Positions 34,781 to 46,177 are shown, counted from the stretch's first letter. The stretch is 64,000 nucleotides of DNA from Rugalucina vietnamica (GCA_964017185.1 OZ024870.1:66588312-66652311); one strand, 5' to 3'. A program made the numbers and translations. The notes: generated by a model from the letters alone, not told the origin.

Positions 34781-34989
34781 TCTATCTAATGGTTTCCTCT
34801 CATATTAGTGAAATTGTCTTGAAAGGGACATAAATTAATTGAAAAACTAGCTATATGTAAAAGTTATTATTGAATGAATACTTGGGTTCACTTGTAATTT
34901 GTCCCATTTTTAAAATATTTATGTACATAACATTAAGATTAATATCTTTGATGAAGTTTTTTTTTTTAAAATTTCATAAGCCTTCAAAT

Positions 34990-35230
34990 GAGCGGCGTCA
35001 TGAGAAAATCAGTTTTTTGCCTATGCGAAAACAAAGGCGTAGATCAGCTTCGCAGTCACTGCGAAGCTGATCAGCGCCTTTGTTTTCGCTTTTCGGATAG
35101 TACAATTCCTCTTCTACTTAAATCCGAAATTTCAAGCTTCTAGCTTTTTTCTGTGACTGTACAGACTGATTTTTTGTGGTCGAAAACCTGGTCGGAAGCC
35201 CTGAAGACCGGTTTTCTCGGGACGCGGCTC
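34990..35230 (-). mobile_element. MITE family A, intact
   Basis: Flanked by AAAT (34986-34989, 35231-35234). Stem CTTCGCAG / CTGCGAAG with loop TCA. Confidence 0.95.
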
Positions 35231-35379
35231 AAATATAATGAACACTGTGATCTGCTGATATGCAGCAGCTGTATATGCTCAATGGTTCAAGTGCTAGGAC
35301 AATTGTAGATTTTGCACAAAATATTAATACTGTGTATGAATGTGTTTGTATGTTATGTATGATTGGATTGCTTGTAAAT

Positions 35380-35613
35380 GAGCCGCCTCGTGGGAAAACC
35401 AACAATGTGGTTTCTGAACAGATCTGACATAAACCGGCCTGTACAATTACAGAAAAGAGCCAGAATCTTGAAATTTCGGATTTAAGTACAAGAGGAACTA
35501 TACTATCCGAGTAGCGAAAACAAAGGCGCTGATCAGCTTCGCGGTTACCGCGAAGCTGATCTGCGTCTTTGTTTTCGCATATGCAAATTGTTGGTTTTCC
35601 CATGAGGCGGCTC
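35380..35613 (+). mobile_element. MITE family A, intact
   Basis: Flanked by AAAT (35376-35379, 35614-35617). Stem CTTCGCGG / CCGCGAAG. Inverted relative to the copy 150 bp upstream. Confidence 0.95.
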
Positions 35614-35656
35614 AAATAATAAAGTTCTGATACATATAATATATGTGTAAGCATAT

Positions 35657-35757
35657 GAGCCACATCTTGAGAAAATACTGTTTTGGAATTTGCAAAACAT
35701 GAGGACACATATCAGCTGGTCTGTTATCCACTGAGTTGATCGACGTCTTTATTTTAA
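35657..35757 (-). mobile_element. MITE family A, decayed fragment
   Basis: GAGCCACATCTTGAGAAAAT then ATATCAGCTGG and GACGTCTTTATTTTAAC match the left half and stem only loosely. Confidence 0.45.
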
Positions 35758-36251
35758 CACTTATGACAAATGGACTTTTCCATCATTGTCATTTTGGTGA
35801 GTCCACTTATATTTTTGGGACATCAAGAGTGATTTGGTTTTCAACATTCTTTTTCATTTTTTGGTGAACTTCCTTTAAGCTAACAAACTAGCCTCAGATT
35901 GGATGCTGCATTCAACGGGGTCACGTCTGTGGTTATACTGCCTCTCTTTGTCCTATTAATAGCATATCAGGCTTAATAAATTAGATTTACCTCCTAATTT
36001 CAAGCCTCGAGCCATCATCTGGGGCTGCACAACATGTCTTGGGTTAGATCTTAGTAGAAGCAACCCAAAACAGGTTTTCACATGATGTGGCTGATGTTAG
36101 TGGATTTAAATTTTTTTGTTATGTAATGTTTTTGTATGTGATAAGCATTTATTAATTTTGATGTATATATTGAAAGATATATTTATATTTGGCACAGCTC
36201 AAATGCGAGGTGTAGCCATACTCATTAAATAATGTGAAGAGATGATGAATT

Positions 36252-36499
36252 GAGCCTTCGTATGAGAAAACCAACAATTTGGATTTCCAACCAGGTCTGA
36301 CACAAATCAGCCTGTGCAGTCAGAGGAGCAGGCTAGAAGCTTGAACTTTCGGATTTTAGAAGAAGAGGGATTGTACTGTGTGTGTAGCGAAAACAATGGT
36401 GCTGATCAGCTGTGCAGTTACTTTTATCAGTTACTGCACAGCTGATCTGCGCCTTTGTTTTCGCATAGGCAAAAATCTGGTTTTCGCATGACGTGGCTC
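36252..36499 (+). mobile_element. MITE family A, stem variant CTGTGCAG / CTGCACAG
   Basis: Full-length, with the third stem version. The loop carries a small internal repeat (AGTTACTTTTATCAGTTACT). Flanks AATT and AAAT differ by one base. Confidence 0.92.
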
Positions 36500-36925
36500 A
36501 AATAATGTGATGGGTAAAGAGATCATGAATTGTCTTTTATCCTCAAATTGTACATAGTCTCTTACATTGTCACAAGCTGGTTATTGCCTTGTTTTATATT
36601 TCAACGGGCATTTAGAACTTATTTTCAGGTGAAGGCAAGCCAACTGTTGCTTTCAGAAAAACTAACAGTTAGCTACTTAGTCTGAATCATTTTTAGGCAT
36701 TACTAATTTTTGTCCATAAATATACCTCTTATTTTAAGAAATCTTAAGCTATAAATTGGCACACAAAATATTATGGAGTTAACCACTCTTTTTCAAAATT
36801 GATTGTCAAACGTGAGAAAAATCCATTTATTTAGCTTATAACATTTTTTTTTGTTATCAAAGGTTCTTAATCTAGGTTGTTTCAGTATATTTACTGTGAT
36901 TGTGAATGAAAATTACAAAGAAACA

Positions 36926-37180
36926 CCCATGCAATGTACATGCTTTTCTTGAACTAAAAAATTGAAAATTTTCTTAGAAAAAAATTGATAGTTTTAATAT
37001 TTTTGCTCAAAACATTGATTGTGGGTACACATTAGACCTGCCTCGACGAGGCAAGGGGTTCTTAGGAGTACCCACATCTATGTTTTGGATCAAAAATATG
37101 ATAAATAGGTAAACTGCTGTATACCCCAGTTTCACTTTATAAAAGTGGGATATACTTTTCATAGACATGTTTTCATGATG
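36926..37180. mobile_element. Palindromic MITE family C copy
   Basis: Contains GCTCAAAACATTGATTGTGG, a GCCTCGACGAGGC apex, then the TATACCCCAGTTTCAC segment. It ends at ATAGACATGTTTTCATGATG. Confidence 0.7.
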
Positions 37181-37204
37181 ACCTATGTTATATACCATTT
37201 TTCA

Positions 37205-37438
37205 AACACCATTTATTTAATGCATTCTTTGTGCCTTTTTAATAGACACAGGACAGACATATCTTTAGCAAAATTTATTATAGATTAAGTTTTCCAAACA
37301 AGAATTAAAATATATTGTGGCAGTTCTAATGAATACACACAGTCTATGTATTGGAACAAAAATATGAAAAAATGTATACCCCAGATCAGTAAACCCCAAT
37401 TTTTCTACGTAAAAGTGTGGTATAAGGGGTATACATTT
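37205..37438. mobile_element. Decayed family C copy beside a family A MITE
   Basis: Right-half features only: GCAGTTCTAATGAATACACA, CTATGTATTGGAACAAAAAT, TATACCCCAGATCAG, GTAAAAGTGTGGTATAAGGG. Confidence 0.5.
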
Positions 37439-37672
37439 GAGCCGCCACATGGGAAAACCAACAATCTGCATAGGCGAAACCAAAGACGCAGATCAGCTTC
37501 GCGGTAACCGCGAAGCTGATCAGGGCCTTTGTTTTCGCTACTCGGATAGTACAATTCCTTTTCTACTTAAATCCGAAATTTCAAGCTTCTAGCTCTTTTC
37601 TGTGCTTGTACAGGTCGGTTTGTATCGGACCTGTTCGGAAACCACATTGTTGGTTTTCCCACGAGGCGGCTC
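37439..37672 (-). mobile_element. MITE family A, intact
   Basis: Flanked by ATTT (37435-37438, 37673-37676). Stem CTTCGCGG / CCGCGAAG. Confidence 0.95.
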
Positions 37673-37740
37673 ATTTCATGGACGTGTTGTCCTGATGTTT
37701 CTATTGATTCCAGATCCATGAATTACAAGATTTGATATTT

Positions 37741-37974
37741 CAGCCTGTGCGTTAGAAAACCAACAATTTGGGTTCCGACCAGGTCCAACACAAACCGGCC
37801 TGTACAGTCACAGAAGATGGTTAGATGCTGCAAATTTTGGATTTAGAGAGTAGAGGAATTGTACTATCCATGTAGCGAAAACAAAGGCGCTGATCAGCTT
37901 CGCAGCTACTGCGAAGCTGATCTGCGCCTGTGTTTTCGCCTCTGCAGATTGTTGGTTTTCCCATGCATCGGCTC
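37741..37974 (+). mobile_element. MITE family A, intact
   Basis: Flanked by ATTT (37737-37740, 37975-37978). Stem CTTCGCAG / CTGCGAAG. Inverted relative to the copy ending 68 bp upstream. Confidence 0.95.
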
Positions 37975-38228
37975 ATTTTATTCTGTTCTAAACTGTAAAC
38001 TCTTCTTGAATGTGATTCCATAGAAGAGATGAATTTTCAGTCCTAATACCCCTACTCTTTTGGGACAGTATTGGATTCAATTGGTATTACATGTATGTAC
38101 AAGATTATTTCACCATAAAAATCAAGCATTACATCAAACTGTCATTTTCATATTTGACAGCTGTTTTAATATTATATCTATATAAATCCATTCATGCAAA
38201 TTGAATAATAAATTTTTAAATTCACTCA

Positions 38229-38432
38229 GGGGGAGCATAGTGGCGTAGTAGTAAAGCATCAGTCTCCAAATCCAGAGGTCTGGGGTTCAATCACCACTGA
38301 CAACACCGAGTTGTGTTCTCGAGCAAGACAGTAACTCCCCATAGTACTGGTTAAAACCCAGAAAGCGGTGGCTCCATCCCGACATTACTGAAAAAATTGT
38401 TGACTGGGATGTTAAATCTCAATAGAAACAAT
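38229..38432 (+). mobile_element. tRNA-derived SINE, family 2
   Basis: A-box region AGCATAGTGGCGTAGTAGTA, B-box GGGGTTCAATCACC near 38282. Body ACCGAGTTGTGTTCTCGAGC and CCCGACATTACTGAAAAAAT, then GACTGGGATGTTAAATC. Seven further copies or parts occur in the window. Confidence 0.85.
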
Positions 38433-38555
38433 AAATTCACTCAGTTATATGAGTGTGGAAACAAATTTACTGTGGGTATAATCCTAAACTTTTTATGTAG
38501 ACATACATCACAGATTTACCATAATAAATATGATTGAAATAAATGTTTTTGTTCA

Positions 38556-38714
38556 GTAGAGGAGCGTTGCGGCCTACACTTAGAATTTAGAAGTATTTGG
38601 TTCAATCATCACTGGGACCATCAAGTGTTTCCTTGAAAAAGGCACATTTTGGTTAATACCCCTGTCCCGACATAAGTGAAAAATTGGCTGGGATGTCAAT
38701 ACAAACCAAAAATT
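38556..38714 (+). mobile_element. SINE family 2, degenerate copy
   Basis: TTGGTTCAATCATCACTGGG (B-box region), CCCCTGTCCCGACATAAGTG and GGCTGGGATGTCAATAC. Confidence 0.75.
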
Positions 38715-39276
38715 AGTCCAATAGGAATAGACATACTGTTCATATTTATAATTGTAAATCTCTTAAATTGGTCAGCCCAGGTTAATGTGATGTGGGTCTG
38801 CGCTTCAAGACACAACCTGTACTCGTTTAAGGGAACTTTGTTATAAAAGGTGACTTTTTCAATCAATTATAACATGAATCGTGTCTGAAAATTTGAAGTG
38901 TGAAGTTGGAGTTGGTAATCCTAGATATTATGCACTAGACATTTGTAAATACACACCCCAGCCGTAGGGAATACATGTAATGGGACTTTTGACCAGGAAA
39001 TCCCTACTAAACCCCCACTCTACGAGGACAGTCTGTTAGTAAAAGCTTGTCTGTTTACCCCTGAAGCCTGCTGTTTACATAGAGACACTGCCCATTATAC
39101 AAGTGCTGGGTATTTGCCAGCATTTTGAGGTTTGAAAAGGTTGAACCCTGGCTAGGTTCCCTACCCCTGGAGCTTGGGGAGGCTGTAATTTCAAATGATT
39201 GGTGCATCATATACACTCAGTCAAGATGTCAGCCATCCACCTTTAATGTTTATAGTAGTGCAGAAAGTGAAAAATA
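38715..39276. other. Intergenic, no gene seen
   Basis: No coding region or repeat boundary recognised. The sequence is less AT-rich around 38940-39180 but shows no protein similarity I know. Confidence 0.35.
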
Positions 39277-39537
39277 GTTTTTTTTTTTTTTTTTTTTTTT
39301 GTTCAGTTTTACGTCCCTTTCAAGCTTTTTCACTCATATCGTGACGAATCAGTCGGTAGGTGGGGCGAAAACCGGAGTACCCGGGGAAAAACCACCTGAC
39401 ACACCCATAAGCAGAACATGGCTTGTCTCACATATGAATTCGTGCCCCGTGTGAGGCGCGAACCCACATCGGTGAGATGATCGAATGATCAAGAGCACTG
39501 AAGTCAGCGACCTTAACCACTCGGCCACGGGGGCCGC
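39277..39537 (-). mobile_element. tRNA-derived SINE, family 1, reverse copy
   Basis: A poly-T tail (39278-39300) is followed by TTCAGTTTTACGTCCCTTTC. The tRNA-like head ends near 39537 (TTAACCACTCGGCCACGGGG). It is the reverse complement counterpart of 19098-19354. Confidence 0.88.
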
Positions 39538-40072
39538 CGAAAAATAGTTTTACTATACATATCATTGCATTAAATAGCCCTTAGATGAGATTCTGCAAGT
39601 TATTTCATTTCAAAATTACACTCTTTTGGAATGTTGAAACTTGAGTAAAGGGACCTTCAATTAGATGTTAGTGTAAAGAATTAAATAAGCATTTACACAT
39701 GCCATTTTATTTATAAAGTTTAACTTTGGAAATGGAAGTGTATTACCGTAAGTGAACTTTTAAACTAATTGTCGTTGCTAAAGGACGGGTCAAAAAATGG
39801 GATAGCAAAGTGGATGGTTGGCATTTCGGTAAAGTGTACATGTATCTATAATTGTTACTTAAGCATTATTTGATACAACTTATGTATTTATTCTATACCA
39901 TGATAAAAAAAAGATTCAAACTATTTTGTGTTATTTCTTCCCATTTAATTCACCAGGCCCAGTTGTTCAAAACTTTGTTAGCTTATGTTGTCATTAAGCC
40001 CTCAATTTAATAACTGTATGTTGACTTCAAAAGCAAATACACTTATTTTTTGTTCAGAAAAAAGTTTTTGTT

Positions 40073-40245
40073 TGTTTGTATTGAGGCTTGCCGCCCCAGT
40101 CAACAATTTTTCAGTCATGTCGGGACGGAGCCAACTCTTCCTGGGTTTAACCAGTACTGTAGTGAGTTAATGTGCCTTGCTCAAGGACACAACACGATGA
40201 CGCTTGTGGGGATCGAACCCAGGACCTCTCGATTCCGAGTCCGGC
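40073..40245 (-). mobile_element. SINE family 2, reverse copy
   Basis: CAGTCAACAATTTTTCAGTC, CGGGACGGAGCC and GGGGATCGAACCCAGGACCT (reverse B box). It abuts a fragment of the 455-bp-unit element. Confidence 0.8.
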
Positions 40246-40248
40246 GCT

Positions 40249-40420
40249 GATATATGGTAAAAACCCTTCAAAAATTTTCTTCTCCAAATCTGACGGACCG
40301 ATTTCAAAGAAACTTGGCATGAAGCACCAATGGCTGAAGTACAATTTGTATATAAATCATGACCCTGTGGTGACCTTGACCTATTTTACGACAATGTCAA
40401 CATAGCGTCAGGTGAACGCA
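40249..40420 (+). mobile_element. Single-unit fragment of the 455-bp tandem element
   Basis: TATATGGTAAAAACCCTTCA, GACCGATTTCAAAGAAACTT and GACCTTGACCTATTTTACGA match the units at 20.3-21.7 kb. It ends near GTCAGGTGAAC, a decayed terminal motif. Confidence 0.85.
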
Positions 40421-40990
40421 AAACTGCGGTAACTCAGTTTTTGAAAACTTTTCAGGAGAGACAAAAAACTTTCTCATTTTGTTCATTACAGTCAAATTAA
40501 ACTGAAATTCACAAAATTAGTAGCTTACAGTGCAATGGTACAGTGGAAAGTGATATAAAACATAACAAAATATTGATGCAGTAATTATTAACCAAAATCA
40601 TAGTTACCGCATTCTTGCATTCAATTATAGACAAAATATTTGAGCTCAAAACTATTGTATGTTGAGTTACTACAGTCTTACGTTCAAATATTACCATTAT
40701 AGACAAAAAATGTTATGCAAAACTGTTGTAACTTGAGCTACCGCAGTCTTGTGCTCAATTATTACTATATATAAACAAAATATGTTAGTGCAAAACTGTT
40801 GTATCTTGAGTTACTGCAGTCTTGCGTTGAATTATTACTATATATAAACAAAATATGTTAACACAAAACTGTTGTATCTTGAGTAACCGCAGTCTTGCAC
40901 TCAATTATAGCTGTTATAGACAAAATATGTTAGCGCAAAACTGTTATATTTTGAGTTACAACAGTTTTGCAATTCATAAAGCTTCTGTTT
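40421..40990. repeat. 73-bp tandem array
   Basis: Units contain (G/A)CAAAACTGTTGTA(T/A)CTTGAG, CGCAGTCTTG and AAACAAAATATGTTA. Anchors fall at 40717, 40790, 40863 and 40935, a 72-73 bp period. More decayed units lie on both sides. Confidence 0.9.
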
Positions 40991-41217
40991 GCTTATGAAA
41001 AAGTTAGTACAAGACTGTTGTATCTTAAATTAAACCCCCTTTTTTCAATATTAAAGCATGGTAATTTGATTTTTGTATTCAAAAAGCTAAGTAGCAGGAA
41101 TAATTCTTTAAAAAATGCACCCAATGGGGGTATGTTTACCCCCTTGTATACCCCCTTACTAGTGCTACCATCACCATGCTAGCAGCCCCTGTGTCTGAGT
41201 TGTTAGGACGCTGACAC

Positions 41218-41314
41218 ATAAAAAAATCAAAAGCTTTCTATTGAAAATGTTCATTTTTGACAACTTTAAAAATCTCTGGATATTGCATGGGCGTGTTTTC
41301 GTAATGCTAAGGGC
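41218..41314. mobile_element. Family C, right-end fragment
   Basis: TTTAAAAATCTCTGGATATT and GCATGGGCGTGTTTTCGTAA match the family C end region. Confidence 0.6.
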
Positions 41315-41577
41315 AGAAATTGAATAAAAGCTAATCAGTACTGCAGCTAGGATTTGGGTAGGGCAGACTAACACTTAAAGCGCACTTTCAGCATGGGGGG
41401 CACGGTGCTAATTGCATGAAAAAGGGCATAACAGGTTCTGGAAAAGGGCGACAGGGCGATGCACCCTGCTTATTTACTCTGGCTGATCAGCTAACTTATT
41501 GTGCAGCCAATGTAAGTTGTTTTTTTTTTCCACATGATGAAAGCTTTTTCTTCTTTCATTCATTTTAACTCATTTAA

Positions 41578-41680
41578 GCCTGGCGTCCCTTTTATGGGGC
41601 ATAGGCAAACAAAATAGCCCCAGATGTGACGCCGCAGAATGCGGCGTCCCATCTGGGGCTATTCTGTTTGCTTAGAGAAT
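41578..41680. repeat. Short palindromic repeat
   Basis: GCAAACAAAATAGCCCCAGA TG opposite CATCTGGGGCTATTCTGTTT GC. The apex is GACGCCGCAGAATGCGGCGTC. Strong hairpin of about 70 bp, preceded by CCTGGCGTCCCTTTTATGGG. Confidence 0.85.
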
Positions 41681-41862
41681 GTTGATGGAAAAATTGAATA
41701 GAATTTAAAAATCACTCCTAACACCCCTAAAAATGAAAGTGGACTCACCCAAATGATAATGATGGGAAAATCCATTCGTCAAATATGGGTTAATTAAAGC
41801 TTTACAGTCAAAAGTAAACAGGTATGGATGTGGTTAACATACTGGGCAGGCCTCCAATACCT

Positions 41863-42096
41863 GAGCCGCCTCGTGGGAAAACCAACAATGCGGTTTCCAA
41901 ACAGGTCCGACACAAACCGACCTGTACAAGCACAGAAAAGAGCTAGAAGCTTCAAATTTCAGATTTAAGTAGGAGAGAAATTGTACTATCCGAGTAGCGA
42001 AAACAAAGGCGCTGATCAGCTTCGCAGTTACTGCGAAGCTGATCTGCGCCTTTGTTTTCGCCTGTGCAGATTGTTGGTTTTCCCATGAGGCGGCTC
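41863..42096 (+). mobile_element. MITE family A, intact, target duplication ACCT
   Basis: Flanked by ACCT (41859-41862, 42097-42100). A duplication that is not A/T-only makes the 4-bp length convincing. Stem CTTCGCAG / CTGCGAAG. Confidence 0.96.
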
Positions 42097-42199
42097 ACCT
42101 AATGCACATTTTTCACCATTAACTGATGTGCTCTTCTCGAATCAGCAGAAAAGCAAGAATGGCCACACAGTTTCATTACCACATCTTCATGAAGCAAAT

Positions 42200-42433
42200 G
42201 CGCCACCCCATGGGAAAACCAACAATCTGCATATGCGAAAACAAAGACGCATATCAGCTTCGCGGTAACCGCGAAGCTGATCAGCGCCTTTGTTTTCGCT
42301 ACTCGGATAGTACAATTCCTCTTCTACTTAAATCCGAAATTTCAAGATTCTAACTTTTTTCTGTGCTTGTACAGGCCTGTTTGTGTCAGACCGGTTCGAA
42401 AACCACATTGTTGGTTTTCCCACGAGGCGGCTC
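42200..42433 (-). mobile_element. MITE family A, intact
   Basis: Flanked by AAAT (42196-42199, 42434-42437). Stem CTTCGCGG / CCGCGAAG. Inverted relative to the copy 103 bp upstream. Confidence 0.95.
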
Positions 42434-42477
42434 AAATGTGCCAGCCGTGGTAGTCAATCTCAGTCCTGCTTCAATTT

Positions 42478-42686
42478 GAGCTACAACGCAAGAAAACCGG
42501 TCTTCAAGGTTTCCGACAAGGTGAGACACAAACTGGTCTGTGCAGTCACAGAAGAAAGCTAGAAGCTTGAAATTTTGGATATAAGTAGAAGAGGAGTTCT
42601 TCAACTGTGAAGTGAAAACAAAGGCGCTGATCAACTGTGCACTAGTGTGCAGTTCGCAGAAATCCGGTTTTCCTATGATGCCGTTC
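42478..42686 (+). mobile_element. MITE family A, internally deleted
   Basis: Flanked by ATTT (42474-42477, 42687-42690). GACGCAAG-type left end with ACCGGTCTTC. The stem is mostly gone (CTGATCAACTGTGCACTAGTGTGCAG). Confidence 0.88.
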
Positions 42687-42690
42687 ATTT

Positions 42691-43260
42691 GCATTAGATG
42701 CCTAGTTATTCTGGAAAATTAAGGAAAAAAACAAAACTGTCCAAATAATTTAATCGTTTTAATGAGAACATCATAATAACAATAATAAACATTCAATAAG
42801 AAAAAAACAGCACTTTTTGAGATACAAATTTCATTCTGATCCGTCGGTGTATTATCCAACAAAGACAGATAAACATGTGCTTGAAATTTTCTTACCTTGA
42901 CCAATTCAAAGTCATTTAGCAATATTTCAAATGATAAAATTATGTATCTGCCATTTTTGATATAAGATTTCAGAACCAAGGCTTGCGAATATTTTGAACG
43001 CACACTGACGACTACAAACAAATATGTTGAAGTTTGACTTCTTCCACTTTAGGTGCATAGAAAAGATGTTCATAAAACATAATGCCCTCAATATGTAGCC
43101 CCATTGTAAATACATAGCTTTAATATGGCTTTTAATAAAATGTAAAGAAATAATTGGTCACCGATATTCAGTACATGTAATGCATTGATAGTGCAATCCC
43201 TTTACTACTTAAATTTAAGCCTCTTGCTGTCTTAAGCTTTACAGCTGGCAGATTGGAAAT
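42691..43260. other. Intergenic, no gene seen
   Basis: Minus-strand frames here (42719-43021, 42927-43115) match nothing I recognise. Confidence 0.35.
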
Positions 43261-43494
43261 GAGCCGCTGCATGGGAAAACCAACAATCTGCATAGGCAAA
43301 AACAAAGGTGCAGATCAGCTTCGCAGTAACTGCGAAGCTGATCAGCGCATTTGTTTTCACTACATGGATAGTACAATTCCTCTACTTTATAAATCCAAAA
43401 TTTCCAGTCTCTAACCATCTTCTGTGACTGTACAGCCCGGTTTGTGTCGGACCTGGTCGGAACCAAAATTGTTGGTTTTCTCACGCACAGGCTC
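43261..43494 (-). mobile_element. MITE family A, intact
   Basis: Flanked by AAAT (43257-43260, 43495-43498). Stem CTTCGCAG / CTGCGAAG. Confidence 0.95.
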
Positions 43495-43602
43495 AAATCA
43501 TTATGGCACAGCTCACATGGCTAAATCCATGAAACAGAATAAGCCATCAATATTTTCCAAATTTTTTAGCACTTGCAATCTCATCAAGATATAAAAACGT
43601 TT

Positions 43603-43835
43603 GAGTCAAATCATGAGAAAAGCTTTATGTACATGTATGTGCAAAAACAAAGATGCAGTATCAGCTGAGCAGCAATTGCACAGCTAATCAGCGCCTTTGT
43701 TTTTGCTTCACTGATAGTACAATACTTCTAAAATCTGAAATTTCAAGCTTCTAAACACCTCATCAGACTGTACAGACCAGTTTTTGTCAGACCTGGTCAG
43801 AAATCATGAAGACAGTTTTCTTTGTGTCACTGCTC
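43603..43835 (-). mobile_element. MITE family A, degenerate
   Basis: GCAAAAACAAAGATGCAG, then stem CAGCTGAGCAGCAATTGCAC AGCTAATC. Right end GACAGTTTTCTTTGTGTCAC. No matching flanks. Confidence 0.8.
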
Positions 43836-43926
43836 ATTGTAAAGTTATTCTGGCCACCATTATTCTTGTATGCTGATCTGCAAGTACACCTTGGAAAACT
43901 GCTGGTCCTGTAATTAAATACCATTT

Positions 43927-44160
43927 GAGCCACCTCGTGGGAAAACCAACAATGTGGTTTCCGAACAAGTTCGACACAAACAGAGCTGTACAAGCACAGA
44001 ATGTGGCTAGAGGCTGGAAATTTTGGATTTAGAAAGTAGAGGAATTGTCCTATCCGTGTAGCGAAAACAAAGGCGCTGATCAGCTTCGCAGTTACTGCGA
44101 AGCTGATCTGCGCCTTTGGTTTCGCATATGCAGATTGATGATTTTCCCATGCGGTGGCTC
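43927..44160 (+). mobile_element. MITE family A, intact
   Basis: Flanked by ATTT (43923-43926, 44161-44164). Stem CTTCGCAG / CTGCGAAG. Confidence 0.95.
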
Positions 44161-44179
44161 ATTTAACAACACTTCAAAT

Positions 44180-44345
44180 ATGTTGCTGATCAAGGGTTAG
44201 AGTGCTCTCTTCATGTGACAGAGGTCATAGTTTCACGCCCCAGCCTTGTCACACCAAAGACGTTACGAGTGGCTTCTATGCTTGGTGCTCAGTATGATAA
44301 GGCAAAGACTGGAACATGCCTGTCATGCTTGTTTGTGACGCATGC
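44180..44345 (+). mobile_element. tRNA-related SINE, family 3
   Basis: AGTTTCACGCCCCAGCC (decayed B box), GTCACACCAAAGACGTTACG, GCTTGGTGCTCAGTATG and GCCTGTCATGC parallel 21960-22150. Confidence 0.65.
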
Positions 44346-44803
44346 TCCTTCTAACTTAAAAACAAATGGCACATATCAGAAGTGAACTTTTTTTAACAGA
44401 TGTTTGTTTTAAGAATTCTAACACACCCTGCATATTCAATTAACAGGTAAAGTACAGTGACAGAACAAGTTATAAATCGCATGAAGATTGGCATGAAATA
44501 ACCTAGAAGCTTATACAACAGTGTGATTTAATTATGACATCAACTTTCCCTAAAAGGTGTGCAACCTTCGTGTTAGAACTTTAAACAAGAATAGTCTGAT
44601 CATGCATGGTCTGGATATAGCGTCATAGCCGAATTATTCTTGGACAGTTTTATTTGAAAAATATCCAAAACTTATGTTTTCCATAGAAATCATTGCAAAC
44701 AGCAGATACTATAATGTAAGATAGTATAACATTATAAAACATCATTGTTACAGTTTGGTGGAATCCTGTATGTACAATTGTACAAAGACCAATAAGCAAA
44801 TAT

Positions 44804-44918
44804 GAGCCATGGTATGAGAAACCCAAAATTTTGCATATGCGAAAACAAAGGTGCATATCAGCTCCACAGTAAATGCAAAGCTGATCAGCACCTTTGTTTT
44901 CACTACACAGATTAAAAG
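44804..44918 (-). mobile_element. MITE family A, left half
   Basis: GAGCCATGGTATGAGAAACC to CACCTTTGTTTTCACTACAC. It is cut by the palindrome that follows. Confidence 0.75.
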
Positions 44919-44921
44919 AAT

Positions 44922-45083
44922 CTATGATGGGGTTGAGGCTGAGACAAGGAAATCTCAGGCAAGTTTTCAGATTAATTAAGTCTCATCCGAGGCTTTGCCG
45001 AGGATGAGACTCGAATAATCTGAAAAGGAGCCCGTGATTTCCTTGTTGAGGCTTCAACACCATCATTGATTATTTTTCTCACC
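44922..45083. mobile_element. Palindromic MITE
   Basis: ATGATGGGGTTGAGGCT opposite GAGGCTTCAACACCATCAT. Inner arms GAGTCTCATCC-type around CGAGGCTTTGCCGAGGATGAG, and AAGGAAATCTCAGGC opposite GCCCGTGATTTCCTT. Confidence 0.8.
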
Positions 45084-45204
45084 CCCCTTTTATAACATTT
45101 TGACTCTGAATAGGCTTCAAGTTCTGTTCAGGCAGCCATTTTGTTTGGACATAAAACGAAATGCAAATTAACCAGTGAAACAAATAAAAAATATAGCAAA
45201 AGTG

Positions 45205-46125
45205 AGCAAAGCTCACATACCCCCGGCGGTAGCCATCAGAGGTGAAATGGATAAATAAAGGGAATGATATGCCAGAGATTGTTGATTCTCAAATACACAA
45301 TACAACTTGACATACTTTAGCTATGTACTAAATTTTAAAATTCTAGGTTAAGTAGTTCCTGAGTAATCTTTGACACAAAAAGGTGCAGATTTGTATAGGA
45401 GTGACAGATGGGAAAAGAAACAAAGTAAAAAAAAGAAGACAAAAGTAAACCACAGAATCATAATCTTGTTTTCAGTAATAGAGTTGGTCATTTTGAACAT
45501 GCATGTAAAATTTGAAGTTTCTAACTCTTATACAGACTGAGCTGATATGATGGAAAAATTTCTCGGATAGAGAGAAAAATGGATAAATAAAGGGAATGAT
45601 ATGCCGGAGAATGTTGATTCTCAAATACACAATACAACTTGACATACCCAAGCTTTGTACCAAATCTTAAAATTCTAGGTTAAGTAGTTCCTGAGAAATC
45701 TTTGACACAAACAGGTGCAGATTTGTATAGGAGTGACAGATGGGAAAAGAAACCAAGTTAAAAAAGAAGACAAAAGTAATCTACATAATCATAATTTTGT
45801 TTTCAGTAATAGAGTTGGTCATTCTGAACATGCATATAAAATTTGAAGTTTCCAACTCTTATACAGACTGAGCTGATATGATGGAAAAATTATCGGATAG
45901 AGAGAAAAATGGATAAATAAAGGGAATGATAAGCCGGAGATTGTTGATTCTCAAATACACAATACAACTTGACATAACCAAGCTTTGTACCAAATTTTAA
46001 AATTCTAGATTAAGTAGTTCCTTAGAATTCTATCTTTGACACAAAAAGTTTACAGACAGACAAACAGACGGAAAAAGCAAAAACTATATACCCCCTAATA
46101 CTTCGTATGCCGGGGGTATAAAAAT
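45205..46125. mobile_element. Tandem element, 331-bp units between CCCCCGGC ends
   Basis: The left end CATACCCCCGGCG (45218) and right end GCCGGGGGTATA (about 46110) are inverted. Between them about 2.5 units start GGATAAATAAAGGGAATGAT at 45249, 45581 and 45911. No coding region. The architecture resembles the 455-bp-unit element though the sequences are unrelated. Confidence 0.85.
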
Positions 46126-46171
46126 TTTGTATTTGCACTCACCTTACAAAAATATTAAGTCATCATTTTGT

Positions 46172-46177
46172 TTTATT
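46172..46177 (-). terminator. Candidate UCHL5 poly(A) signal
   Basis: AATAAA on the minus strand about 460 bp beyond the UCHL5 stop. A candidate only; no downstream element was tested. Confidence 0.3.
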
